Shown here in pieces: positions 32,959 to 39,943 of a DNA stretch of 64,000 nucleotides. Numbering within the stretch: the stretch's first letter is position 1; every line of letters starts with the position of its first letter. The stretch lies in the NCBI GenBank assembly GCA_910585345.1, contig CAJUDS010000001.1:299108-363107 (forward strand), read 5' to 3'. Source of the DNA: an uncultured Lachnospiraceae bacterium. GTDB lineage: Bacteria > Bacillota > Clostridia > Lachnospirales > Lachnospiraceae. Made by a program: the position numbers and the translations under genes. The notes under the pieces were generated by a model. It did no database searches. It was given only the letters and a program-made list of their open reading frames with translations, and had not been told where the DNA came from.

Positions 32959-35939
32959 TATTCAGTCCTTTCCGAAGGTATTTTTACCTTAATTTCATCA
33001 TCTATCACCACCTGTATTTTTTTGTCCCCATGCTTAACGGCCATCATCTTTCCTCTGTATTTTTTTATAAATCTTTTCCCCGGTTTAATCTGGAAATATT
33101 CTGTATCCGCCTTGGAATACAAATAGCTGTCTATGTATACCTGATACATTCCTCTGCGCTTTACAATTCTTCTGCGGCCGATATATACATATTCTTTCTC
33201 CATATCCATGGCCAGAATACCTGCGGACCGGACGGCATAAAACAGAATGAAATACAGCATAATCCCGCCGGATGCAGCCGCTGTCCCCTGTGCCGCATAA
33301 TAGACAGCATTCTTTCCGTTATTTGATAAAGTATGCCTGATTCCTGTCAGTCTGCCCCTTCCACTGTTTTCCGCAGAGGCGGTATCTTTTAAAACAGCTC
33401 TCTGAAGCACCGGCATTTCCGGCAGCGTCACGGGATTCTGGGCAATCTCCTGCAGTTTTACCACCGTCTCCTGCCGTTCCTCTACCGGCTCCATGGGCAG
33501 GACCGGCATTATGATACTGCCGCCGCCCCCTCCCTCTTCCGTTTCAGGGACATCCGGCTGCTTTACAGGAACGGCAGGCTCCTTCGGGCCGCCTCCGCCG
33601 CCGTTTCCGCCGCCCCCGCTGTCTCCGCTGTCTCCGCCGGGAATTTCTTTGTCCTCCGGCGCCGGTTTTTCGTCATACCCGATGTAAATCCCATATTCCG
33701 CCGTATTGCCCAGCCTGTCCCGCACCCATATTCTGTATGTGCCCGGACCCGGTATCTGCTGCGCGCATTCCTTCCCAAAATTCGTGCCGTCAAAGGAATA
33801 CGCCTCGTCATGCAGACCGGCCCCCGCGCTCCCGTCAGGCTGCAGGTCCTTTCCTGACCACGTCACTGTCACCACGCCTTCATGCCATCCATCCGGGCGC
33901 GTAAAGGAAATGGACGGCGCGGTGCGGTCTATATTTTTCACCCTGTATGACACTTCTGTAACGTTTCCGACCCTGTCCCTTACCCTGCATGCATATGTCC
34001 CGTTTTGGGACACGGTACGGGTATCCTCCTTCGTCCAGGCTTCCTGCGGCCCCGGATCCGGATCCTTCCCCGTGCCGTCCGGACCGTCCGGCGCCTCCTC
34101 TGTCTCCCATTCCACGCTCCCGCCATCCTTTCCGGCGCCCCACAGGTATGCCGCCTCCTGCAGACCGGATTTTCCGTAGGCGCCCGTCTCCTGCGCATCG
34201 TCCCCGGACGCTGCCAGAACCACGCCGCCCCTTGTCCATTCCTCAGTGTCCGGAATGATCTCCACTTCCGGGCATATCCTGTCGATATTTTTAATTTCTA
34301 TCGATGCCTGCGCTTCGTTTCCTTTTTTATCACGGATTTTACAGATATACGTCCCGTTTTGGGACACCGTAAATGTAAGGGCGTCTGTCCATACGTCATT
34401 GCCGTTTTCATCCGCTTCCCAGGAAATAAAATCCCCTTCCAGGCCTTCCCCTTCGCTGGCGGCCCTGGCCGTGAGTGTTACTTCCCCGTTTGTCCACTCC
34501 TTGGGATCTGCAGAGAGGGACACCGCCGGAAGCAGCTCTACGACTGTGAGCGACACATAGCCGCTGCCGTTATTCCAGCCGGAAGACGCGCCGTCCCGGT
34601 ATGTGACGCCGCCCAGGCTTGTCACATAATTTGACGAACCGCCTCCGGACACCGCATAGGCTTTCCGCTGGGTATGCTCGCAGGCGATCGCCGCGCTCTC
34701 GCCCGCTCCCCCTCCTGCCCCGGAGATCAGCTTTGTCCCGTTTATCTTCACGTATGAGCTGCCGCCCCCGCCGCCGGTGGCGGCTTTGGCATTGTGGTTG
34801 CTTGTATCATCACATTTATAGTGGGTGAAATTCCCTTTCTGGCCGTCATTCCAGCCTGCGGCCCCGCCTTCGCTGCCCGTGGCGCTGCCGCCCGCATTCC
34901 CCACATGCACCACGAGAACCGTGCCCGCAGGTATATAGTAGGTCGCGGTCCTGGACTCCCCGGACTCCCCACTCCCCACATAGCTGTCAAAATGATGGTC
35001 GTCTGCCAGACTGTTGTTTATGTAGCCGCTGCCGCCTTTTCCCCCGGCGGCCGTGATACTGTAATACCCGCTGACACGGACGGTAAAGCTCTGTTCCGAT
35101 CCGGTGTAGCCGTACATGTTCTGCTGGCCTGCCCGGGGCCTGTCCACATCTATGCCGAGGCTGCCCGCCCTGGCCTTCACAGCGGCAGGCGCCGCATCTT
35201 CTTCCGCACAGCGCATATACACGGCGTACAGACTGCAGCTTTCCGCAAACGTTTCCTCCTCATCCACACGCTTAAAATCCTCTGTCTCCCAGCCGTCAAA
35301 GAAGAATCCCTCCACATCCGGCGCATCCGGAAAGACAGCACGCCCTTCAGCGTCTGTCTCCCTCTTTTCCAGAAGGCAGTACCCGCCGTTCTGCTTCATG
35401 GCATAAAAGGAAATGATTCTTTTTTCTTCTGCGCCTTCCTGTCCAGGCTCCTCCTGCAGCTCTGTTTGCGCATCCGCCTTTTCCTCTGTCCCTCCCGGGC
35501 CAGGCGCTGGCGACTTTTCCGGATCTTCTGCTTCCGCATCCTCTGTTTTTTCCGGATCTTCTGTCTCTGGTTCCTCTGTTTCTTCTGTCTTTGGTTCCTC
35601 CGTTTCTTCCAGCTTTTTCGGTTCTTCTGTTTCTGATTCCTCCGTTTCTTCCAGCTTTTCCGGTTCTTCTGTCTCTGGTTCCTCCGTTTCTTCCGGCTTT
35701 TCTGGTTCTTCCTTTGCTTCTTCCAGTTCTTTTCTCTCTTCGCCTTTTTTTCGATCACTGCCGTCATTTTTTTCTAACTGTGTTTCCTTTTCCGGCTCTT
35801 CCAATTTCATCTCCTCTTCCGTTTCCCCTCCTGTCTCCTGCAGCACATCTTCGGCGCATACCACTCCGCCCGGTATCACAGAAAAAAGCACTGTCAGACA
35901 TAACAATAAAATACCCAGCCTTTTTCGAATCTTAATCAT
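32958..35939 (-). CDS. Large surface protein with glycine-rich (ALK/LTK-type) domain and Ig-like repeats
   Basis: The 993-residue protein is embedded in the transfer operon. It has a signal peptide (LGILLLCLTVLFSVIPGGVV), an acidic Glu/Pro/Thr repeat stalk (about 30-165), an InlB/Flg_new-like repeat (GFFFDGWETEDF), a glycine-rich domain (about 270-465) resembling the ALK/LTK-type Gly-rich family, and three Ig-like units (about 475-750) with the recurring VSQNGTY-C-(I/V)RD-(K/R)-GN. A Pro/Gly linker, a membrane helix (GGIMLYFILFYAVRSAGILAM) and a cytosolic tail of about 90 residues complete it. It lacks a sortase motif. It may hold mating cells together, like CnaC-type adhesins near tcp operons, which is inference. 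Confidence 0.82.
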   Translation of the reverse strand: MIKIRKRLGILLLCLTVLFSVIPGGVVCAEDVLQETGGETEEEMKLEEPEKETQLEKNDGSDRKKGEERKELEEAKEEPEKPEETEEPETEEPEKLEETEESETEEPKKLEETEEPKTEETEEPETEDPEKTEDAEAEDPEKSPAPGPGGTEEKADAQTELQEEPGQEGAEEKRIISFYAMKQNGGYCLLEKRETDAEGRAVFPDAPDVEGFFFDGWETEDFKRVDEEETFAESCSLYAVYMRCAEEDAAPAAVKARAGSLGIDVDRPRAGQQNMYGYTGSEQSFTVRVSGYYSITAAGGKGGSGYINNSLADDHHFDSYVGSGESGESRTATYYIPAGTVLVVHVGNAGGSATGSEGGAAGWNDGQKGNFTHYKCDDTSNHNAKAATGGGGGSSYVKINGTKLISGAGGGAGESAAIACEHTQRKAYAVSGGGSSNYVTSLGGVTYRDGASSGWNNGSGYVSLTVVELLPAVSLSADPKEWTNGEVTLTARAASEGEGLEGDFISWEADENGNDVWTDALTFTVSQNGTYICKIRDKKGNEAQASIEIKNIDRICPEVEIIPDTEEWTRGGVVLAASGDDAQETGAYGKSGLQEAAYLWGAGKDGGSVEWETEEAPDGPDGTGKDPDPGPQEAWTKEDTRTVSQNGTYACRVRDRVGNVTEVSYRVKNIDRTAPSISFTRPDGWHEGVVTVTWSGKDLQPDGSAGAGLHDEAYSFDGTNFGKECAQQIPGPGTYRIWVRDRLGNTAEYGIYIGYDEKPAPEDKEIPGGDSGDSGGGGNGGGGGPKEPAVPVKQPDVPETEEGGGGGSIIMPVLPMEPVEERQETVVKLQEIAQNPVTLPEMPVLQRAVLKDTASAENSGRGRLTGIRHTLSNNGKNAVYYAAQGTAAASGGIMLYFILFYAVRSAGILAMDMEKEYVYIGRRRIVKRRGMYQVYIDSYLYSKADTEYFQIKPGKRFIKKYRGKMMAVKHGDKKIQVVIDDEIKVKIPSERTE

Positions 35940-36822
35940 TATTTCCTTCCCCCTTTCTCTGGTCTATGACCAGCTTCCTGTTAAACAAATATCTTTTTGT
36001 TGTTGAAAACCTCTTATGACGCAGACTTTCTTTTACCTTTTCATTCGCTTCCGCAACCGGCATTGTTTTTTTCAGACTGTTCCTTTTAGTGATCGCAAAT
36101 ATTCTTCTGAAATCATGACATTCCAGACCCAGTTTCCATGCTTTTTTTCTTAATGTAGATTCACAGTAAAACAGCCTGCCTTCCGGATGTTCCTGAACAT
36201 ATTGCTGAAGCCTCTCATATAAGTAATGATCCGGCAGACATTCTACAGTCCCATTGCTGCCGCCTTTCCCATTTGTTACATTGACATAAATAAGACCATT
36301 TTCAAACGTAATCTTGTCCGCATCCACTCCGGCCAATTCCGATACACGAAGGCCGGATACCAGCGCAAGCCTGAAAGCATATCTTGTCGTTTCATCCTGA
36401 ATCTGATTGACTTTTCTTTGTATCTCATCAAGATATAATATTTTTTTTGGCTTAACGGAACGGTTTCTTTTTTTCCGGTTCATTTCATGATAAAAATCAT
36501 CTTCCGGAAATGCGGCTGCAGATGTCGGCGTAATTCTGTCTGCCTGTGCCCGAACTGTACCGCCTCCAAGTTCCCTCCCAGTCTTTAAATAGTCCCTGAA
36601 ATATCTAAGACCGTTTTTTACCGCACTTACTTCATTGCGCGTTTTAAACAGCGCCGGTATCTTTTCCTCATAGAAATTACTGTCAAGCTGCTTAATATCT
36701 TTTCTTATCCCAACATCCCGAAACAGCTTTACCACAGCGCTATAATATTTCCTTGCCGTGTTTGCATTTTGAACCTGTGCGTACAGATATTCTCTGAATG
36801 CTTCCAGATCATCATATTTCAT
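35932..36822 (-). CDS. Tyrosine-recombinase-fold protein, probable TcpM-like relaxase
   Basis: The 296-residue protein has a SAM-like N-domain (1-90) and a catalytic domain with the full set of residues: Arg159 (VSGLRVSELAGV), Lys186, His236-x-x-Arg239 (CHDFRRIFA), His269 and the nucleophile Tyr278 (RHKRFSTTKRYLF). The element already has a serine integrase, att sites of serine-integrase type and no MobA, MobT or Rep-type relaxase. In clostridial tcp plasmids the relaxase TcpM is of this fold and is encoded at the head of the tcp operon, next to oriT and tcpK. The same layout here supports a relaxase role. A conventional resolvase or integrase role remains possible. Confidence 0.75.
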   Translation of the reverse strand: MKYDDLEAFREYLYAQVQNANTARKYYSAVVKLFRDVGIRKDIKQLDSNFYEEKIPALFKTRNEVSAVKNGLRYFRDYLKTGRELGGGTVRAQADRITPTSAAAFPEDDFYHEMNRKKRNRSVKPKKILYLDEIQRKVNQIQDETTRYAFRLALVSGLRVSELAGVDADKITFENGLIYVNVTNGKGGSNGTVECLPDHYLYERLQQYVQEHPEGRLFYCESTLRKKAWKLGLECHDFRRIFAITKRNSLKKTMPVAEANEKVKESLRHKRFSTTKRYLFNRKLVIDQRKGEGNND

Positions 36823-36855
36823 GTATTTCCTCCTTCTTCTTTTTTCTATATATTT

Positions 36856-37124
36856 GGTAGAAATACAGTCATTCCATGCCTGTATTTCTACCGGCTATAC
36901 CACGTATCCATACAGCATGAACGCAGGTACGCGCCATCCCGCCTACAAAACGGCGCCAGCGCGGCGGACCTATCCTGTCCACCTGCATTCATGCTATATT
37001 ACTACGTAATATAGCCTATTATCGTGACAGGTCCTTTGGGAGCATAAATCCAGCTATTTCCTGTTGCCATACCCAGGGCATTTCCGCCTATTATTTTCCG
37101 CGTCTGCCCTGGCAAATGCCCTGG
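36856..37124. other. Inverted-repeat cluster, candidate origin of transfer
   Basis: This intergenic region between the TcpK-like and TcpM-like genes holds four inverted repeats. They are GGTAGAAATACAG (13-bp perfect arms, 36856-36892), GCATGAACGCAGGT (36915-36928) with its near-perfect complement at 36981-36994, GCTATATTAC (10-bp perfect arms, 36993-37015) and CCAGGGCATTT (37073-37083, complement 37114-37124). Two direct copies of TGCCCTGGCA overlap the last. Such nested hairpins are typical of oriT, and parS or promoter sites may be here too. No ORF is convincing. Confidence 0.6.
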
Positions 37125-37132
37125 CAGTACCG

Positions 37133-37435
37133 CTATCCCTGTGCCCTTTCAAGCAGCTCTTTCAACGTTTCATAAACACTAATATCCAGCTTTACACAAC
37201 GTTTCCGCTTCCCTTCAATGCATACCTTTTTGGTTGTCTGATCAGAATCGGCGTCAATCCATTTCATTGCTTTCCAATGTTTTAATTTTTCCAGTGAAGT
37301 CAGATATTTGTTCTTATCAAGCAGTAATTCCAGATCGTTCCGTCCTATAATCAGATAACCTTTTACCTTCTTTGCGTTGCTTTTTTCCAGGTATGTACAA
37401 ATCGCTACAAATTCACGAATCATCACCACAAGCAT
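37133..37435 (-). CDS. 100-residue putative winged-helix protein in the TcpK position
   Basis: The small protein (FVAICTYLEKSNAKKVKGYL, then LLLDKNKYLTSLEKLKHWKA and VCIEGKRKRCVKLDISVYET) looks like a small winged helix: helices followed by a basic beta hairpin. It lies on the same strand directly upstream of the inverted-repeat region and the TcpM-like gene. In pCW3-type plasmids TcpK, a winged-helix protein of about this size, is encoded there and binds oriT. I did not align it to TcpK, so the assignment is by size, fold impression and position. ATG 37433-37435 has GGTGG 4 nt upstream. Confidence 0.6.
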   Translation of the reverse strand: MLVVMIREFVAICTYLEKSNAKKVKGYLIIGRNDLELLLDKNKYLTSLEKLKHWKAMKWIDADSDQTTKKVCIEGKRKRCVKLDISVYETLKELLERAQG

Positions 37436-37453
37436 ATTTCCACCGTCTTCCTT

Positions 37454-37852
37454 TCAGTGTCCAAACAGATAACTATTGAAAAAACCGAATATGCTTTCCC
37501 GCAGTTCCCCATTCAAAATAATCGTAGCTGTCACCGACAACGCCAGGCCGACAATGACCACCCACAGTCCCAGCCACAGTCTGTATAATGCAGCTTCCAC
37601 CCGGTCAAGAAAACGATTGATACCATTCCGGATTCTTTTCCGCCTCTCTTTCTGATCAGCCTTTTTCTGCACTTTTTCCTGTCTGGCCAACTGCCCCTGA
37701 AGCTCCTGCAGCTCATTTTCCATACTGGTAATATGCTCATCTCTTTCCCGGAGCGCCTTATCCTGCAGTTCAACCTTGTCAATCAACATATTTTTCGATA
37801 TGCGCAGCTCCTTGTTCTGCTGTTCCAGACTGCTGTTTTCTCTTCCACCCAC
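37454..37852 (-). CDS. Coiled-coil membrane protein of the transfer region
   Basis: The 132-residue protein has an N-terminal coiled coil (residues about 8-65, LEQQNKELRISKNMLIDK to LQELQGQLARQEKVQ), a basic patch (KADQKERRKRIRNGINRF), one membrane helix (LWLGLWVVIVGLALSVTATI) and a short C-terminus. I do not recognise a family. It precedes the TcpK-like gene by 18 nt and is likely co-transcribed with it. A membrane-tethered coiled coil beside oriT could recruit the relaxosome to the channel, but that is speculation. Confidence 0.68.
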   Translation of the reverse strand: MGGRENSSLEQQNKELRISKNMLIDKVELQDKALRERDEHITSMENELQELQGQLARQEKVQKKADQKERRKRIRNGINRFLDRVEAALYRLWLGLWVVIVGLALSVTATIILNGELRESIFGFFNSYLFGH

Positions 37853-38270
37853 TGTCTCTCTCCTTTCTGCATTCAGTCTTATTCTTTAAAACGCCATATC
37901 GCACTTCTTTTACGGGCATGTTTATGTCTTTGTCAAGTGTTTTTATAAAATTTGTATAAAATTTTCAGCGCTGCCAGATCCCACTTTCCCTTGTCCGTGC
38001 TTTTCCCATACCCAGCGTAAAGGCCCCGGCCGCGGGAACCCATGGGGCGGCGGGCGGCGGGGCCAGCGTCCGCTGCCGTCTCCTGGCGCTGCTGTGAACG
38101 CCTGTCTTTCTTCCAGGTGTAACCTGCCTGAACGCGCGCAGCGCGCAGATAAAATATATTGCCTTCCTACAATGCAAATGCGATATAGAAGAGATAATAT
38201 ATGCAGCCCGTATTTCCGTCGCAGACACTTTCTGTACGGGCCTTCCTGATAATTCCATCTGCCGCAAAAT

Positions 38271-38371
38271 TGGAATGCATTCTTTGTTTTTATGCCACGC
38301 ATTTGGAATCTTTTTTCCTTTCATACCGCCATAATGGAATGTCTTTTTCCTTTCTGTATTAATTTTGGAAT
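38271..38371. repeat. Iteron-like array of four TGGAAT motifs
   Basis: TGGAAT stands at 38271, 38304, 38335 and 38366, spaced 33, 31 and 31 bp (about three helical turns), each followed by a T-rich tract, and an inverted copy is near 38252. The array lies in the non-coding stretch 37853-38680 next to a tandem winged-helix gene. It could be the binding site of that protein and thus a replication origin. Confidence 0.45.
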
Positions 38372-38372
38372 T

Positions 38373-38442
38373 TTATTTTTTTGCCCGGTGCTTTTTATGC
38401 TGCGGAATTTGAATTGTTTACCGCACGCAGGCAAAAAAATAA
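38373..38442. repeat. A/T-rich stem-loop next to the iteron-like array
   Basis: TTATTTTTTTGCC (38373-38385) and GGCAAAAAAATAA (38430-38442) are perfect 13-bp arms around a 44-nt loop that contains a smaller GCGG/CCGC hairpin. An A/T-rich unwinding site or single-strand initiation structure would look like this. The remainder of 37853-38680 is G/C-rich with no gene I can support. Confidence 0.5.
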
Positions 38443-38552
38443 GGCCTGACGCATACAGACCCATGCTTTTCCATCTTCCGCAGGCCGCCAGTCTCCCCGG
38501 CTCCGATTCCCGGCAGCACCACCGGCGCCGTCCTTCCTCTTCCGGCTACGTC

Positions 38553-38573
38553 AAAAAGCCCGTATAACGGGCT
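38553..38573 (-). terminator. Terminator of the winged-helix gene
   Basis: AGCCCGT and ACGGGCT form a stem with a 3-nt loop followed by TTTTT on the minus strand, about 110 bp after the stop of the gene at 38681. Confidence 0.82.
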
Positions 38574-38680
38574 GCCTGCAGTTTCCTATCATGGATGCAC
38601 ACGTCCGCATAGAGTATTTTGCTGCATTCGCAGCATGCGGACGGCGCAAGCGGAAACGACTAAAATCGTTTCCTGGATAT

Positions 38681-39568
38681 TTATAATAAAACGCTTTCCG
38701 GAAGACATTCCCGCATGACCTTATGTACATGCCTGCCACTTATCTTCCGCCTCCTCCATTTCTCCGGACGGACGCTGCCGTTTATCACAGCCAGGACACG
38801 CCCGACAGCCTCCGTCAAAACCAATTCCAAGTCAGCGGCGCGCCCCACCTGGTAGGTATACTGCTCAACCAGCTCTTTCAGATCCTGGTACGCCTTCTGC
38901 GCCTCTTCCAGCTTAAACCTCCGGCAGAGGCCGCGCGCCACCTGTTTGGCGCGTTCCGCTTTGTCTGTGGAGGCACAGCCCTTTCCGGTCTTTCTGCGTA
39001 GCGGGTTAATCCAGTACTCCCTGTCTTTCACCCCGACCGCAAAAAACCGTTTTATTCCTGTCAGATAATTCTGCAGCGTCCGTTTCCCGACGCCAAAGAG
39101 CCGCGTATATTTGTCAAAAAATTTCCCCGTCCCGATGTGGTAACTGGGACTTCCAGCGGCGGCAATCTTAATATAAAGCATCGTCATGAGCTTTTCATTG
39201 GCCTTCAGCTCATAAAATTCCCGGCTGTAGAAAACATCATTGCCGGTGCTTAAGTAATTATGCGCGGGCTTTCCCGGCGCCAGGCCTTCACCGGAAAAAT
39301 CGTTCCCCACGATCCGGATATCCCAGTCTCCGTGATAGCGCTCATCTTTCTCTACCGCAATAACGCCCTTTTCTTCCAGGCTCCTTTTTACATTATAGAA
39401 AGTCTGGTACGACATCCGCAGCTCCGATGCGGCATCCCTGTAATAGACGCCGCGCACAAGCCCTTCCTCGTTCTGATAATGAGACAGCCATATCACAAAA
39501 TCTATTTCCGCGCCGGTGACCCGCGCTGCTATTAACTTGTCAATGATTTCTGCCTTCAGCTTTCTCAT
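38681..39568 (-). CDS. Tandem winged-helix protein, possible replication initiator
   Basis: The 295-residue basic protein has a winged helix at about 20-75 (YYRDAASELRMSYQTFYNVK, then RSLEEKGVIAVEK) and a second at about 120-200 (FFDKYTRLFGVGKRTLQNYL, then TGIKRFFAVGVKDREYWINP). The C-terminus is helical and basic (RPEKWRRRKISGRHVHK). Two winged helices in series is the plan of many plasmid initiators, and the iteron-like array and ParAB of the same element fit that. I found no exact family, so a transcription factor cannot be excluded. It is the gene nearest attR, behind a terminator that blocks host read-through. Confidence 0.6.
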   Translation of the reverse strand: MRKLKAEIIDKLIAARVTGAEIDFVIWLSHYQNEEGLVRGVYYRDAASELRMSYQTFYNVKRSLEEKGVIAVEKDERYHGDWDIRIVGNDFSGEGLAPGKPAHNYLSTGNDVFYSREFYELKANEKLMTMLYIKIAAAGSPSYHIGTGKFFDKYTRLFGVGKRTLQNYLTGIKRFFAVGVKDREYWINPLRRKTGKGCASTDKAERAKQVARGLCRRFKLEEAQKAYQDLKELVEQYTYQVGRAADLELVLTEAVGRVLAVINGSVRPEKWRRRKISGRHVHKVMRECLPESVLL

Positions 39569-39596
39569 TGCCTCTCCATCAACTTCATATCTACAG

Positions 39597-39629
39597 AAAA
39601 AAACAAGCCTGGCTATACACCAGACTTGT
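39597..39629 (-). terminator. Terminator just inside attR
   Basis: ACAAGTCTGG and CCAGGCTTGT (one G-T pair) form a stem with a 7-nt loop followed by T7 on the minus strand. It would stop transcription entering the element from the interrupted subtilase gene. Confidence 0.75.
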
Positions 39630-39649
39630 CCAAATGCAGTACATTTCTA

Positions 39650-39677
39650 TATTGTGTTATCATCCAACCACATGGGT
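39650..39677. other. attR: core plus inverted arm
   Basis: The core ACCCATGT (minus strand) is at 39670-39677, with the arm TAACACAATA (minus strand) at 39650-39659, 10 bp away. It mirrors attL exactly in spacing and arm sequence. Confidence 0.88.
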
Positions 39678-39851
39678 CCCATGCGAATCATCATCATACA
39701 AACCTATTCTTTTATTAACAAAATCCGTAAAACCTACAATACGGCTGTCAAAATCCGGATGTCCGGAAATACCGGTATCCAGAACTGCAGCCGTTATATT
39801 TTCTCCGGTATACCCGGTATTGCAGTATACCTGTTTCCTTACACGTAACAA
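39670..39851 (-). pseudogene. Subtilisin-like (S8) serine protease, 5' fragment split by the integrative element
   Basis: The fragment starts at a probable TTG (39851, GGGAG 6 nt upstream) and encodes LLRVRKQVYCNTGYTGENIT, the catalytic aspartate in AAVLDTGISGHPDF and the catalytic histidine in DDDSHGTHV. Two codons after the att core a TGA from the element ends it, giving a 63-residue peptide. The serine-bearing remainder is at 11837-12562. The gene follows the large surface-protein gene by 92 bp on the same strand and may share its transcript. The substrate of the intact protease is unknown. Confidence 0.88.
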
Positions 39852-39943
39852 AATCGGCTCCCGGCTTTTTTATTATCTTATGCCGGAAGCCTGAATTTGT
39901 CACTTATATTGTCTTTTTGTCTAAAGAAGCCGTAAACCCATCT

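Larger units (their letters stand above)
12555..39677. mobile_element. Integrative conjugative element inserted in a subtilase gene
   Basis: About 27.1 kb are bounded by identical 8-bp cores. The element carries a large serine recombinase next to attL, a repressor region, ParAB, toxin-antitoxin genes, a Tcp/VirB-like conjugation operon, a tyrosine-recombinase-fold protein, and a probable initiator gene near attR. Host flanks at both ends are two halves of one subtilase gene, which fixes the ends independently of the recombinase. No antibiotic-resistance or metabolic cargo is recognised. Almost all conjugation genes read leftward in one overlapping series (about 36822 to 23542), which suggests a single transcript. 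Confidence 0.93.

Noticed and set aside
33990..34370. Two further GTCCCGTTTTGGGAC-like palindromes resembling the lipoprotein-region stem
   Set aside because: Both are in the surface-protein gene and encode the repeated Ig-like phrase SQNGTY, so the likeness comes from the protein repeat.
35932..36822. Element integrase of the tyrosine type
   Set aside because: The att sites have a short core with symmetric arms of serine-integrase type beside the serine recombinase gene. The tyrosine-type gene is distant from both ends and placed at the head of the transfer operon.
37943..38324. Two overlapping open frames of 119 codons on the minus strand in the large gap of the element
   Set aside because: They lack ribosome sites, overlap each other in different frames, read through the iteron-like T-rich array and give cysteine/arginine-rich sequences without domain character.
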